Positions 44,525 to 54,372 are shown, numbered from the stretch's first letter. The stretch is DNA of 64,000 nucleotides from Caballeronia concitans (GCF_001544615.1 NZ_FCNV02000002.1:707934-771933), one strand, 5' to 3'. A program made the numbers and translations. The notes: a model not told the origin generated them from the sequence alone.

Positions 44525-45423
44525 GCACCGAGGTCTACGCCAACTCAAGGGAAATATCCGGAAAGGCCGCCGACGGCAAGTCGATTTGCGCGCTGCCCGA
44601 CACATGCTTCACGCCGCCGCAAACACCGGCGACGCCACCGGGCGTGCCCGTGCCGTATCCGAATTCCGCGTTCTCTTCCGACACCACCGACGGGTCGAAG
44701 TCAGTGAAGATCGGGGGCGAAGAGATCATGCTGAAGGACGTTTCCTCGTTCAAGAAGAGCAGCGGCGACGAAGCGGGCTGTGCGCCGAAGAAGGGCGTGC
44801 TGAACAGCAAGATATCGGGCAGCGTGTACTTCATCTCCTGGTCGATGGACGTCATCGCAGAAGGCGAGAACCTTCCGCGACACCTCGACAAGACGACGCA
44901 CAATCACGCCTGTCCGACGGCTAACGAAGGGGCGCCGTGGATTCATGTCACGGCGCTGCATCCCGACGCCAAGCCCGATCTCGTACCGTGCGAGGCGAAA
45001 TGCAACACCAAGGAATTGAGCAAGGAGAAGAAGTCCAATCTTCGAAAACAGCCTGAATACGAAACGGCCAAGGACAAGGTGAACAAACCGAAGCCGCTCA
45101 CCTGTCCGGTTTGCAAAGAGGGACGGGATAAGTTGTCGCCCGATCATATTGTTCCGGTCACTCACGTGACGGCGATGAAGTTCTTCGCCTGCCTGCCGAC
45201 GTCCGAGCAAAGCAAGATCGTGAATCATCCCAACAACTTTGTCGGTATATGTGGATCGTGCAACAGTTCAAAAAGCGGCACGTTGTGGCACAACTGGTTC
45301 GGGCACAAGGTCAGGCAAAAGGTGTGGGACGAAGCAAGCATCAGGCAGCCGGCGATCAAGGCCACGGACACGTTGTTGCATGACCTGCAGATCATGATCA
45401 GCCAGGCAGATTGTCCTAAATGA
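44521..45423 (+). CDS. T6SS effector: PAAR-like DUF4150 domain fused to HNH nuclease
   Basis: 300 residues. The DUF4150 (PAAR-like spike tip) domain spans about 1-145: DTCFTPPQTPATPPGVPVPYPN, GSKSVKIGGEEIMLKD, GCAPKKGVLNSKISGSVYF and LDKTTHNHACP. The C-terminal HNH/zinc-finger nuclease (about 190-300) has CPVC at 195-198, the catalytic-type DHIVPV with His209, NHPNNF at 235-240 and CGSC at 244-247. In this family it caps VgrG and is injected to cut target DNA. Adaptor genes lie upstream in coupled order, and a SUKH-like protein lies 18 bases downstream, so it forms a full effector module. Confidence 0.88.
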   Translation: MSTEVYANSREISGKAADGKSICALPDTCFTPPQTPATPPGVPVPYPNSAFSSDTTDGSKSVKIGGEEIMLKDVSSFKKSSGDEAGCAPKKGVLNSKISGSVYFISWSMDVIAEGENLPRHLDKTTHNHACPTANEGAPWIHVTALHPDAKPDLVPCEAKCNTKELSKEKKSNLRKQPEYETAKDKVNKPKPLTCPVCKEGRDKLSPDHIVPVTHVTAMKFFACLPTSEQSKIVNHPNNFVGICGSCNSSKSGTLWHNWFGHKVRQKVWDEASIRQPAIKATDTLLHDLQIMISQADCPK

Positions 45424-45441
45424 CGATGAAGGAGATGACAC

Positions 45442-46086
45442 GTGAACGACTTCGATGAGTTGACCGAATTCGTGGAATGGGAAGGCGATGTCGAATGGAT
45501 CGAGCTTCCCGCCGATGCCGCAAAACTCGCGGCGCTGAACGTTCCCGCAGCGTGGCATGCGGCCCTGACGCAATCGCCGGACGTCGAGTCCTGCGTTCTC
45601 GAATTGTGGTCGGGTCTGGCCGCCGTCATGCCGCGAACGCGCGCTGCCTTTTCGAAGAAAGCCGTCGCGCTCGCGCTGCTGCGCACAAACAAGACACCGT
45701 TGTCGCTGGTCTATGTATTCGATACGGGAACCATCCTGACCGCTCGACGCGGCTATCCGCCGGTCGACGCGCTGCCCGACATTGCCCGGAAATTTCCGGT
45801 CGATCTGTCGCCGCTATACGCGCTTCACGACGGACTGACTCACTTCGCGAGCGGAGATGCCGGCCCGATGCCGAGCGATGAATGGGAAACGCTCCAAGAC
45901 CCCGAGTCGGGCGAAGAAACGCTCGTCAAGATTCTGATGGACGGCAGCGAGATGCTCGGCTTCAGTATCTCGGAGCCGCAATGTCCAGCCTATTTCGTCC
46001 AGCCGGAAGACGATAGCGTCGAGCAGATCGATGACGTTTGGGCGTTGCTCGATGAAATCCTCGCCGCTCCGATCGAGAATTTTTGA
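45442..46086 (+). CDS. Probable immunity protein (SUKH/SMI1-KNR4-like) for the HNH effector
   Basis: 214 residues, strongly acidic. It shows SUKH-like features: PLSLVYVFDTGTILTARRGYPP, then LSPLYALHDGLTHFASGDAGPMPSDEW, and PECPAYFVQPEDD-like strands near the end. No signal peptide, as expected for an immunity protein that blocks a cytoplasmic DNase. GTG start with a GAAGGAG ribosome site. Position immediately after the effector is the main support; family assignment is moderately sure. Confidence 0.75.
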   Translation: MNDFDELTEFVEWEGDVEWIELPADAAKLAALNVPAAWHAALTQSPDVESCVLELWSGLAAVMPRTRAAFSKKAVALALLRTNKTPLSLVYVFDTGTILTARRGYPPVDALPDIARKFPVDLSPLYALHDGLTHFASGDAGPMPSDEWETLQDPESGEETLVKILMDGSEMLGFSISEPQCPAYFVQPEDDSVEQIDDVWALLDEILAAPIENF

Positions 46087-46116
46087 CCCGTCTGCGCGCG
46101 CGACCGGGAGAAGAGC

Positions 46117-47334
46117 GTGCCCACCGTCCTCCCCATCCTCCACCAACACATCGAAGACGCCGCGTGCCTCCGCACGACGCGCTCGTCGCTCGTGCGCGCG
46201 CCCCACGTCAAACTGAAGCACCTCGCCCGCCTCGACGATCGCATCGCCGCGCACCTCGACGGCATCGCGGTGGCGGGTCGCGTCGGCGCGCAGATGTCGA
46301 TGCAAGCGCTCGATCGCACCGGCCGGGGCGAACTCTTCACCGCCGCCGTCGGCTGCATCGAAACGCATGCTGACAAGACGCTCTTACAACTCATCGCGTT
46401 GAGCGAAGCCGTGCCCGCCGCGCGATCCGGCCTGCATTCCGCGTTCGGCTGGGTGTCCGCGAGCCGCCTGCAGGAAACCGTCGGCGCTTTGCTCGCCAGC
46501 GACGATCCGCCTGCGCAACTCGCCGGTCTTGCCGCCTGCGCGCAGCATCGCGTGGATCCGAAGCGCGCGCTCGACACGTTAATCGCTTCGGAAAACACAG
46601 CCGTGCGCGCCCGCGCCCTGCAATGCGCGGGGGAAATAGGCCGCATCGATCTGCTCGCCGCCTGCATCGCTCAGCTCGACGATGACAACTCCGCCTGCCG
46701 CTTCCACGCCGCGCAATCCGCGCTGCTGCTCGGCGACCGCGCCGCATCGCTCGATGTTCTGCGCGAGGCTGCGCCCATCGACGCCGCCAGCGCATTGCCG
46801 CCAGCCGATGCCCGCGCGCTGCTCGAAACCCTCGCCGCGAAGCCGAACAGCAAGCGCCTGCTGATCCGGGCGATCGCACATGCCGGCGATCCGCGCTACA
46901 TCCCCTGGCTCATCGATCTCATGCCGGACGACGTGTTCGCGCGCATCGCCGGGGAGAGCTTCAGCTTCATCACGGGCGCGGACCTCGCCTGGCTCGATCT
47001 GGAACGTAAGCCGCCCGAGCGTCTGCCCGCAGGCCCCAACGACGACCCGGACGATCCCGATATCGCGATGGACGAAGACGACGGCGCGCCGTGGCCCGAC
47101 GCCGAAAAGATCGCGCAGTGGTGGCAAGCCAACGCACCGCGCTTCGAAAGCGGCAGGCGCCATCTGTGCGGCGCGCCGCCATCGAAAGCGCATTGCATCG
47201 GCATCCTCAAGGACGGCTATCAACGTCAGCGCATGGCCGCCGCGCGCCATCTCTGCTTGCTCGAACCCGGCTCGGTGCTCTTCAACTGCGCCGCGCCCGC
47301 ATGGCGCCAGCAACGCAAGCTCGCCGCGCTTTAA
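46117..47334 (+). CDS. TIGR02270-type T6SS-associated HEAT-repeat protein
   Basis: 405 residues, GTG start. N-terminal LPILHQHIEDAACLRTTRS and LKHLARLDDRIAAHLDGI mark the family. Helical HEAT-like repeats fill about 90-270 (for example LAGLAACAQHRVDPKRALD, VRARALQCAGEIGR), and the C-terminal end has DGYQRQRMAAARHLCLLEPG. It is a conserved cytoplasmic protein of T6SS loci with unknown role, perhaps a scaffold. It sits between the effector module and tssB. Confidence 0.8.
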   Translation: MPTVLPILHQHIEDAACLRTTRSSLVRAPHVKLKHLARLDDRIAAHLDGIAVAGRVGAQMSMQALDRTGRGELFTAAVGCIETHADKTLLQLIALSEAVPAARSGLHSAFGWVSASRLQETVGALLASDDPPAQLAGLAACAQHRVDPKRALDTLIASENTAVRARALQCAGEIGRIDLLAACIAQLDDDNSACRFHAAQSALLLGDRAASLDVLREAAPIDAASALPPADARALLETLAAKPNSKRLLIRAIAHAGDPRYIPWLIDLMPDDVFARIAGESFSFITGADLAWLDLERKPPERLPAGPNDDPDDPDIAMDEDDGAPWPDAEKIAQWWQANAPRFESGRRHLCGAPPSKAHCIGILKDGYQRQRMAAARHLCLLEPGSVLFNCAAPAWRQQRKLAAL

Positions 47335-47394
47335 ATCCGCGCGCCGCTCGTTCGTCTTGAAAGCGTGACCTCATGCTCACGCGAAGGAGTCGTC

Positions 47395-47946
47395 ATGGCA
47401 ACCAGCAGTCAGAAGTTCATCGGCCGCAATCGCGCGCCGCGCGTGCAGATCGAATACGACGTCGAAACCTACGGCAGCGAGAAGAAAATTCAGCTTCCGT
47501 TCGTCATGGGCGTGATGGCCGATCTCTCCGGCAAGCCCGCCGAGGCGCTGCCGCCCGTCGATCAGCGCAAGTTCCAGGAGATCGACATCGACAACTTCGA
47601 CAGCCGCATGAAGGCGATGCATCCGCGCGTCGCGTTCCAGGTGCCGAACAGGCTCACCGGCGAAGGCAATCTCAGCGTCGACATCACGTTCGAGAACATG
47701 GACGACTTCTCGCCCGCCAACGTCGCGCGCAAGGTCGATGCGCTCGCCAAGCTGCTCGAAGCGCGCACGCAGCTCGCCAATCTCGTCATCTTCATGGACG
47801 GCAAGAACGGCGCGGAAGAACTCATCGCGCGCGTGCTCGACGATCCCGCGCTGCTCGCCACGCTCGCCAAGGCCACGCCACCCGCCGCTGCGACGCCTGC
47901 CGCTTCCGCCGCGACCGATGGCGCCGCCACGGCCGCCGCCGAATGA
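47395..47946 (+). CDS. tssB: T6SS contractile sheath small subunit TssB
   Basis: 183 residues. QKFIGRNRAPRVQIEYDVE, then KIQLPFVMGVMADLSG and KFQEIDIDNFDSRMKAMHPRV in outline are the standard TssB opening. An Ala/Thr-rich tail follows. It assembles with TssC into the contractile sheath. Start ATG at 47395 with GAAGGAG upstream; the frame opens earlier, but without homology. Confidence 0.95.
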   Translation: MATSSQKFIGRNRAPRVQIEYDVETYGSEKKIQLPFVMGVMADLSGKPAEALPPVDQRKFQEIDIDNFDSRMKAMHPRVAFQVPNRLTGEGNLSVDITFENMDDFSPANVARKVDALAKLLEARTQLANLVIFMDGKNGAEELIARVLDDPALLATLAKATPPAAATPAASAATDGAATAAAE

Positions 47947-47964
47947 GCCCTGAAAGGAACCGAC

Positions 47965-49482
47965 ATGTCCGACATTCCGCAATCCGCCGCGCCGTCAGCC
48001 GAAGCGTCGTCCGCGCTGCAGGGCGCGACGCTCGAAGGCGACGACCTCGCCGCGCTCCTGAATCGCGAGTTCCGTCCGAAAAGCGACGAAGCCAAGAGCG
48101 CCGTGCAGACGGCCGTGCAGACGCTCGCGCAGCAGGCGCTCGCACAGACGCAGATCGTTTCCGGCGATGCCATCCGCTCCATTCAGGCGATGATCGCCGA
48201 AATCGACGCGCGCCTCACCGCGCAGGTCAACGAGGTGATGCATCATCCCGACTTCCAGAAACTCGAAGGTTCGTGGCGCGGGCTGCACTACCTCATCAAC
48301 AACACCGAAACCGACGAGATGCTCAAGATTCGCGTGATGAACATCTCGAAGAAGGATCTCGGCAAGACGCTCAAGCGCTTCAAGGGCGTCGCGTGGGATC
48401 AGAGCCCGCTCTTCAAGCAGATCTACGAGCACGAATACGGGCAGCTCGGCGGCGAGCCGTTCGGCGCGCTCATCGGCGATTACTACTTCAACCAGACACC
48501 GCCCGATGTCGAACTGCTCGGCGAAGTATCGAAGATCGCGGCGTCGGCGCACGCACCGTTCATCGCCGCTGCCGACCCGAGCCTCTTGCAAATGGATTCG
48601 TGGCAGGAACTCGCCAATCCACGCGATCTCACCAAGATATTCGGAACGCCTGAATATGCCAGTTGGCGTTCGCTGCGTGCGTCCGAAGATTCGCGCTACA
48701 TCGGCCTTGCGATGCCGCGCTTTCTCGCGCGCGTGCCATATGGCGCGCGCACCGAACCCGTCGATGAATTCGACTTCGAGGAAGACACCGGTTCCGCCGA
48801 TCACACGCGCTATACGTGGGCCAATTCCGCCTACGCGATGGCCGTGAATATCAACCGCTCGTTCAAGCTGTATAGCTGGTGCTCGCGCATTCGCGGCGTG
48901 GAATCGGGCGGCGCGGTGGAAGGCTTGCCCGTGCACAGTTTCCCGACCGACGACGGCGGCGTCGACATGAAATGCCCGACCGAGATCGCCATTTCGGACC
49001 GGCGCGAAGCGGAGTTGGCGAAGAACGGCTTCATGCCGCTCATTCATCGCAAGAACTCGGATTTCGCGGCGTTCATCGGCGCGCAGTCGCTGCAAAAGCC
49101 GTTCGAATACGAAGACCCCGACGCCACCGCGAATGCCGCGCTCGCCGCGCGCCTGCCGTATCTCTTCGCGTGCAACCGCTTCGCGCATTATCTGAAGTGC
49201 ATCGTGCGCGACAAGATCGGCACGTTCAAGGAGCGCGCCGACATGGAAGGCTGGCTCAACAAGTGGATCACGCAATACGTGGACGGCGATCCCGCCAATT
49301 CGTCCGAGCACACGAAGGCGCAGAAGCCGCTCGCCGCCGCCGAAGTGAAGGTGCAGGAAGTGGCGGGCGCGCCGGGCTATTACACATCGACGTTCTATCT
49401 GCGCCCGCATTATCAGCTCGAAGGGCTGACGGTCTCGTTGCGGCTGGTGTCGCGGCTGCCGTCGGCGAAGCAGGCGGCCTGA
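47965..49482 (+). CDS. tssC: T6SS contractile sheath large subunit TssC
   Basis: 505 residues. LTAQVNEVMHHPDFQKLEGSW, GLHYLINNTETDEMLKIRV, GALIGDYYFNQTP and the C-terminal LNKWITQYVDGDPANSSE are diagnostic. With TssB it forms the sheath whose contraction drives the Hcp tube. An AAAGGAA ribosome site precedes the ATG, 18 bases after tssB. Last gene of the tssA-tssC arm. Confidence 0.96.
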   Translation: MSDIPQSAAPSAEASSALQGATLEGDDLAALLNREFRPKSDEAKSAVQTAVQTLAQQALAQTQIVSGDAIRSIQAMIAEIDARLTAQVNEVMHHPDFQKLEGSWRGLHYLINNTETDEMLKIRVMNISKKDLGKTLKRFKGVAWDQSPLFKQIYEHEYGQLGGEPFGALIGDYYFNQTPPDVELLGEVSKIAASAHAPFIAAADPSLLQMDSWQELANPRDLTKIFGTPEYASWRSLRASEDSRYIGLAMPRFLARVPYGARTEPVDEFDFEEDTGSADHTRYTWANSAYAMAVNINRSFKLYSWCSRIRGVESGGAVEGLPVHSFPTDDGGVDMKCPTEIAISDRREAELAKNGFMPLIHRKNSDFAAFIGAQSLQKPFEYEDPDATANAALAARLPYLFACNRFAHYLKCIVRDKIGTFKERADMEGWLNKWITQYVDGDPANSSEHTKAQKPLAAAEVKVQEVAGAPGYYTSTFYLRPHYQLEGLTVSLRLVSRLPSAKQAA

Positions 49483-49498
49483 TTTTTTTCGATGTCAC

Positions 49499-49529
49499 GA
49501 TGCCCGCGATACATCACGTCGCGGGCATC
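49499..49529. terminator. Stem-loop between convergent tssC and PP2C phosphatase genes
   Basis: Perfect 11-base stem GATGCCCGCGA (49499-49509) with its complement at 49519-49529 and a 9-base loop. It sits at the 3' ends of two convergent genes. A run of seven T lies before it on the plus strand, not after it, so it is not a canonical intrinsic terminator in either direction. Confidence 0.5.
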
Positions 49530-50299
49530 AGCATGACGGTGGTCTGCGACGCATCGCCGATCCACACCGCGCTCGCCGTGAAGTTGTCCTGATTCGGGCG
49601 CGCTGCCTCGCGCAAATGCGCCACCATCAGATCGAGCCACGCGGCGGGCGTCGCGGCGCGGCCGATCGCATCGATCATCACGGATTCGTCGAGATATTCC
49701 CAGAAGCCATCGGTACACAGCAGGAAGGCATCGCCTTCGATGATGCTGAACGGCTCCTCCGACGCCGCGATCGACAAATCATCCGCCGTGCCGAGCGCCG
49801 AGAACAGCACGTTGCGGCGCGGATGGCCGCGCACGTCGCGCGTATCGAGCAGGTTCGCGTCGATCATGCTCTGCACGAGGCTGTGATCCTGCGTCTGCAC
49901 GACGGTCGCGCCGCGCCGGAAACAATAGAGCCGCGTGTCGCCGCAATGCGCCCACGCCGCGATGCCCGCCGCCTGATCGATGCCGAGCAGCACCGCCGTC
50001 GAACGCATCTGCGCGAGTTCGCGATTGTGCTCTTGCGCGTCGATGATCGCGTCGTTGGCGCGCAAAAGCACGCGCAACAGATTGAGCCCGGTAAGCGCGA
50101 TGCCCGTCGCCGCCACGCGCGTGAGTTCCGCGAGCACGGTTTCGACCGCGATGCGCGAGGCCGCATCGCCGCCGCCGTGACCGCCCGCGCCGTCCGCGAC
50201 GACGCTCGCGAAAAGCGCGCCGTGCCGCCACTCGCCGTAGGCGTCCTCGTTGCGCGACCGGCCGCCTACATCGCTCACGCTCGCGGTTTGCAGTTGCAT
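49514..50299 (-). CDS. T6SS-associated PP2C-family protein phosphatase
   Basis: 261 residues. PP2C motifs: VGGRSRNEDAYG (residues 11-22), VVADGAGGHGGGD with metal-binding Asp (about 35-47), WAHCGDTRLYCF, LLCTDGFWEYLDE and the final metal Asp in NQDNFT. It is the counterpart of PppA and removes the phosphate added by the kinase at 19959-21836, turning secretion off. It is last in the Hcp-to-phosphatase arm, 13 bases after the FHA gene. Confidence 0.9.
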   Translation of the reverse strand: MQLQTASVSDVGGRSRNEDAYGEWRHGALFASVVADGAGGHGGGDAASRIAVETVLAELTRVAATGIALTGLNLLRVLLRANDAIIDAQEHNRELAQMRSTAVLLGIDQAAGIAAWAHCGDTRLYCFRRGATVVQTQDHSLVQSMIDANLLDTRDVRGHPRRNVLFSALGTADDLSIAASEEPFSIIEGDAFLLCTDGFWEYLDESVMIDAIGRAATPAAWLDLMVAHLREAARPNQDNFTASAVWIGDASQTTVMLMPAT

Positions 50300-50312
50300 G
50301 TCGTGTCTCGGG

Positions 50313-51638
50313 TTATCGGCGGCCGCGCCGTTGCAATTCGTCGATCTGCGCTTCGTACGCCGCGACGAACGCGCGGCCGAAGAGCGTATGGAAATCCTCG
50401 GTGGCCTCGCGCGAAAGCTGGCCGTACATCTCGATGAACAGGTCCCAGCAGCGCGCGCGGCGGGTGAGGCCGGGCAGCAGGCCGTCGAGCATCGAACGCC
50501 CTGACATGCGCGCCTCGATGCGCGCCGGCTCGAAGCGTTCAAACACGCCGTCGAGCGCCGCGCGCATGCCCGCGACCATGCCGACCTGATGCGCGCGCAG
50601 GTCGGCGTAGGCGTCGTCGAGCGCGGCGGCGGGTGGCATGAAGCCGCGCATCGGCGGATTGAGCAGATGCGCGAGCGCCGCTTCCACGTTCGGCGAGAAC
50701 TTGAGCGGATTGTTGTCCGATACCGCGATCATCGTCGCGCCGGTGCGCATTTCGCGCTTCGTCGCGGCGCGCGCGGCGAGCAGTTCGAGCGTGCCGCGCG
50801 TCGCTTCGCGCAGCAGTTCGCCGACGAGCTGCATCAGCGCGGGCGAGAGCGCGTCGATGCGCACGCCGGGCGCACCGAGGCCGCGCAGGAAGGCATCGAC
50901 GAGCGCGCGATGGTCGGCGGGCGCGGGCGTCGGGGGCGGCGGTGGCGGCGGTGTCGGTGTCGTACGGGCGCGGGGCGGCGTGAACGCGCTGTGCAGTTCG
51001 GAACCTGCATCGGATTGCGTCGCGGGCGGATCGATGCGCCGCGCCGCGCCCGTCAGGCTGGCGAACGGATCGGCGTCGTGCGCGGTATTCGGCAGCGAGA
51101 CGGGATCGATGAGCGGATCGACGAGCGGATCGGTAAGCGGCTTCAGATCGAACAGTTCGTCGATGGAACGCTTCGACGCGGGATCGTCGAACGAAAAGTT
51201 GAACTTGCCGCTGGCTTGCGGCAAAGGCGCGGGCTGCGCGCGAAGCACGTCGGCGTCAGGCGCGGCGTCGAAGAGACCGGCGAAAGGATCGTCGGAAGGG
51301 GCGCCGCCGCTCACCGTGTCGTCCTCGCCCGATACCTCCGCGCGCAACTGATACCCGCCGATCTGCACTTCGTCGCCGTGCTTGAGCGGCACGTCCTGTC
51401 CCGGATCGAGCGGGGCGCCGTTCACGAGCGCCGGATTGCTGCCGCGGTCGATGAGCCGGTAGCGCCCGTCGCGCCACACGATCTGCACGTGCAGGCGCGA
51501 CACGGTGCGCTCGGCGTCGTCGAGCACGAGGCGGTTCGTGACCGCGCGGCCGACGGTGCCGCCTTCGGTATCGAAGGTCGCCGCGAGCGGCACGCGCGGC
51601 GGCTGGCCGTTATGGAGCGTCACCGTGAGCGTGAGCAT
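50313..51638 (-). CDS. tagH: T6SS FHA-domain protein TagH
   Basis: 441 residues. The N-terminal FHA domain (about 1-105) has the phosphothreonine-binding layout VGRAVTNRLVLDDAERTVSRLH then SNPALVNG and LKHGDEVQIGGYQL. A Pro/Asp-rich linker follows, then a C-terminal TagH/VasC domain (about 240-441) with PPMRGFMPPAAALDDAYADLR and DLFIEMYGQLS. It is the substrate or reader of kinase phosphorylation that triggers T6SS assembly. It lies between clpV and the phosphatase gene. Confidence 0.92.
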   Translation of the reverse strand: MLTLTVTLHNGQPPRVPLAATFDTEGGTVGRAVTNRLVLDDAERTVSRLHVQIVWRDGRYRLIDRGSNPALVNGAPLDPGQDVPLKHGDEVQIGGYQLRAEVSGEDDTVSGGAPSDDPFAGLFDAAPDADVLRAQPAPLPQASGKFNFSFDDPASKRSIDELFDLKPLTDPLVDPLIDPVSLPNTAHDADPFASLTGAARRIDPPATQSDAGSELHSAFTPPRARTTPTPPPPPPPTPAPADHRALVDAFLRGLGAPGVRIDALSPALMQLVGELLREATRGTLELLAARAATKREMRTGATMIAVSDNNPLKFSPNVEAALAHLLNPPMRGFMPPAAALDDAYADLRAHQVGMVAGMRAALDGVFERFEPARIEARMSGRSMLDGLLPGLTRRARCWDLFIEMYGQLSREATEDFHTLFGRAFVAAYEAQIDELQRRGRR

Positions 51639-51650
51639 GGTTCCGCCGAT

Positions 51651-54299
51651 TCATTCGAACGCGTAGACGAAGTCGTCCGCGCTCGCGGAAAGACGGATGT
51701 GCGCGAGCGCGCGGCCTTCCGTGAGACGCGTCAGATACTCCATCGAAATGCGCGGCAGCACGGTGTTGGTGAGCAGCGCATCGATCACGCGCCCGCCCGA
51801 TTCGGCTTCCGTGCATCGAGAGACGACGAGCCGCACGGCGTCATCGTCGTAATCGAACGGAATGCCGTGATTGTCCGCGACGCGGCGGCGAATGCGCCCC
51901 AGTTGCAGGCGCACGATGTCGGCCATCATCGCGTCGGAGAGCGGGTAGTAGGGCACGGCGACGAGCCGCCCGAGCAGCGCGGCGGGAAACACGTCGAGCA
52001 GCGGCGGGCGCAACGCGCGCGCGAGCGTCTCGGGCGCGGGGAGATTCGCAGGATCGCGGCACATCGACATGATCACGTCCGAGCCGACATTCGACGTGAG
52101 CAGGATGATCGTGTTCCTGAAGTCGATCGCGCGGCCTTCGCCGTCTTCCATCCAGCCCTTGTCGAAGACCTGGAAGAAGATTTCGTGCACGTCCGGATGC
52201 GCCTTCTCCACTTCGTCGAGCAACACGACGCTGTACGGCCGGCGGCGCACCGCCTCGGTCAGCACGCCGCCCTCGCCGTAGCCCACGTAACCGGGCGGCG
52301 CGCCCTTGAGCGTCGATACGGTATGCGCTTCCTGGAACTCGCTCATGTTGATGGTGATGACGTTCTGCTCGCCGCCATAGAGCGTTTCCGCGAGCGCGAG
52401 CGCGGTTTCCGTCTTGCCGACGCCCGACGTTCCCGCGAGCAGGAACACGCCGACCGGCTTGTCCGGATTGTCGAGCCGCGCGCGCGATGTCTGGATGCGC
52501 TTCGCGATCATGTCGAGCGCGTGACGCTGGCCGATCACGCGCCGGTCCAGTGCATCGGCGAGATTGAGCACGGCGGCCAGTTCGTTCTTCAGCATCTTGC
52601 CGACGGGAATGCCGGTCCAGTCCGCGACCACGCCGGCGATCACGCCCGCATCGACGCTCGGCAGGATGAGCGGGGCATCGCCCTGAAGCTCGGCGAGTCG
52701 CGCTTTCAGTGCGGCGAGTTTGGAAAGCAGCGCGTCGCGGGAATCGGATGGCGCATCCACGGCCTTGCCTGCTTCGCGCAGCGCCGCGCGCAGCGACAGC
52801 AGCTCATCGACGACGCGCTTCTCCTCGTTCCAGCGCAGCTCCAGCCCGCCCAAGGCGTCGCGTTCGCGGGCGAGCATCGCGGCGACATCGGCGGCGCGCG
52901 TGCCGGTATCGACGCCCGCGTTCGCCTCGCGCTCCACGATCTGCGCTTCCACTTCGAGCGCCTCGATGCGGCGGCGGCAATCGTCCACTTGCGGCGGTGT
53001 CGCGTGCTGGCTGACGGCGACGCGCGCGCACGCGGTGTCCACGAGCGATACGGCCTTGTCCGGCAACTGCCGCGCCGGAATATAGCGATGCGACAGCCGC
53101 ACCGCCGCCTCGATCGCCTCGTCGAGCAACTGCACGCGATGATGCCCTTCGAGCACCGCCGCCACGCCGCGCAGCATCCGCACGGCCTTGTCCTCCCCGG
53201 GTTCGTGAACCTGCACGACCTGAAAGCGCCGCGTGAGCGCGGGATCTTTCTCGATGTGCTTCTTGTACTCGGCCCACGTCGTCGCGCCGATGGTGCGCAA
53301 GTCGCCGCGCGCGAGCGCGGGCTTCAGCAGATTGGCCGCGTCGCCCGTGCCCGCCGCGCCGCCCGCGCCGACGAGCGTATGCACTTCGTCGATGAAAAGA
53401 ATGACCGGCTTCGGGCTTGCCTGCACTTCCTCGACGACCTGGCGCAGACGCTGCTCGAACTCGCCTTTCATGCTGGCGCCGGCCTGCAGCAGCCCGAGAT
53501 CGAGCGACAGCAGCGCGACTTCGCGCAAGGGCGGCGGCACGTCGCCGCGCACGAGCCGTTGCGCGAAGCCTTCGACGACCGCCGTCTTGCCGACGCCGGC
53601 TTCGCCCGTGAGCAGTGGATTGTTTTGCCGCCGCCGCATGAGGATATCGACGAGCTGGCGGATTTCATCGTCGCGGCCCGTGACGGGATCGAGCATGCTG
53701 CGGCGCGCTTTCTCGGTGAGATCGGTCGTGTATTTGCGCAGCGCTTCCTGGCGGGCGTCGCCGCCTTGCGTCGCGTCGCTTTCGGGCGCGGATGCGGGCG
53801 CGTGCGGCTCCTCTTCACGATCCTCGACCGAACCGGCGACGATGCGCGCGAAGTTATCGGAAAGATCGTCGGGCTTGATGCGCTCGAACTGCCGCGACAT
53901 GCCGAACAGCACGCTGCGCAGGCGCTGTGTCTTCAGCATGCCGACGAGCAGATGCCCCGTGCGGACTTTCGTCGCGCCGAAGAGCAGCGTGCCGTAGACC
54001 CAGCCGCGCTCGATGGCGTCGGTGACGTGCTCGGAGATATCGGAAATGGAGGTCGCGCCGCGCGGCAGGCGGTCGAGCGTCGCGGTCATCTCGCGCGAAA
54101 GCACGGCGGCGTCGATGCCGTAATGCGCGGCGATCCGCTGCCAGTCCGAGTTCGGCGTCTCGATGATCTGCGTGATCCAGTGCGCAAGCTCGACATACGG
54201 GTTGCCGCGCATCTTGCAATAAACCCGCGCGCCTTCGACGGTCTTGTAGCCGAGCTTGTTCAGCTTGCCGAACAGCGCGACGCGACTGATTTCCGCCAT
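51651..54299 (-). CDS. clpV: T6SS ATPase TssH (ClpV)
   Basis: 882 residues. The N-domain (1-150) is of ClpV type. First AAA module: Walker A TGEAGVGKTA at 231-240 and Walker B LFIDEVH at 301-307. A coiled middle domain lies near 440-510. Second AAA module: Walker A AGTSGVGKT from about 622 and Walker B VLLDEVEKAHPDVHE near 700. ClpV disassembles contracted sheath so that TssB and TssC can be reused. Start at 54299 (MAEISRVALFGKLNKLGY) is supported by homology; the frame is open further upstream. Confidence 0.95.
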   Translation of the reverse strand: MAEISRVALFGKLNKLGYKTVEGARVYCKMRGNPYVELAHWITQIIETPNSDWQRIAAHYGIDAAVLSREMTATLDRLPRGATSISDISEHVTDAIERGWVYGTLLFGATKVRTGHLLVGMLKTQRLRSVLFGMSRQFERIKPDDLSDNFARIVAGSVEDREEEPHAPASAPESDATQGGDARQEALRKYTTDLTEKARRSMLDPVTGRDDEIRQLVDILMRRRQNNPLLTGEAGVGKTAVVEGFAQRLVRGDVPPPLREVALLSLDLGLLQAGASMKGEFEQRLRQVVEEVQASPKPVILFIDEVHTLVGAGGAAGTGDAANLLKPALARGDLRTIGATTWAEYKKHIEKDPALTRRFQVVQVHEPGEDKAVRMLRGVAAVLEGHHRVQLLDEAIEAAVRLSHRYIPARQLPDKAVSLVDTACARVAVSQHATPPQVDDCRRRIEALEVEAQIVEREANAGVDTGTRAADVAAMLARERDALGGLELRWNEEKRVVDELLSLRAALREAGKAVDAPSDSRDALLSKLAALKARLAELQGDAPLILPSVDAGVIAGVVADWTGIPVGKMLKNELAAVLNLADALDRRVIGQRHALDMIAKRIQTSRARLDNPDKPVGVFLLAGTSGVGKTETALALAETLYGGEQNVITINMSEFQEAHTVSTLKGAPPGYVGYGEGGVLTEAVRRRPYSVVLLDEVEKAHPDVHEIFFQVFDKGWMEDGEGRAIDFRNTIILLTSNVGSDVIMSMCRDPANLPAPETLARALRPPLLDVFPAALLGRLVAVPYYPLSDAMMADIVRLQLGRIRRRVADNHGIPFDYDDDAVRLVVSRCTEAESGGRVIDALLTNTVLPRISMEYLTRLTEGRALAHIRLSASADDFVYAFE

Positions 54300-54372
54300 C
54301 GTCCGACTCCTTCGTGGATGCGCGCTTGCCACACGCGCCTCATCCGATAAGACGGCGCGGCGTCGGCGATTT

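Noticed and set aside
50589-54350. 1253-codon plus-strand open frame
   Set aside because: Antisense to tagH and clpV, whose motifs are unmistakable.
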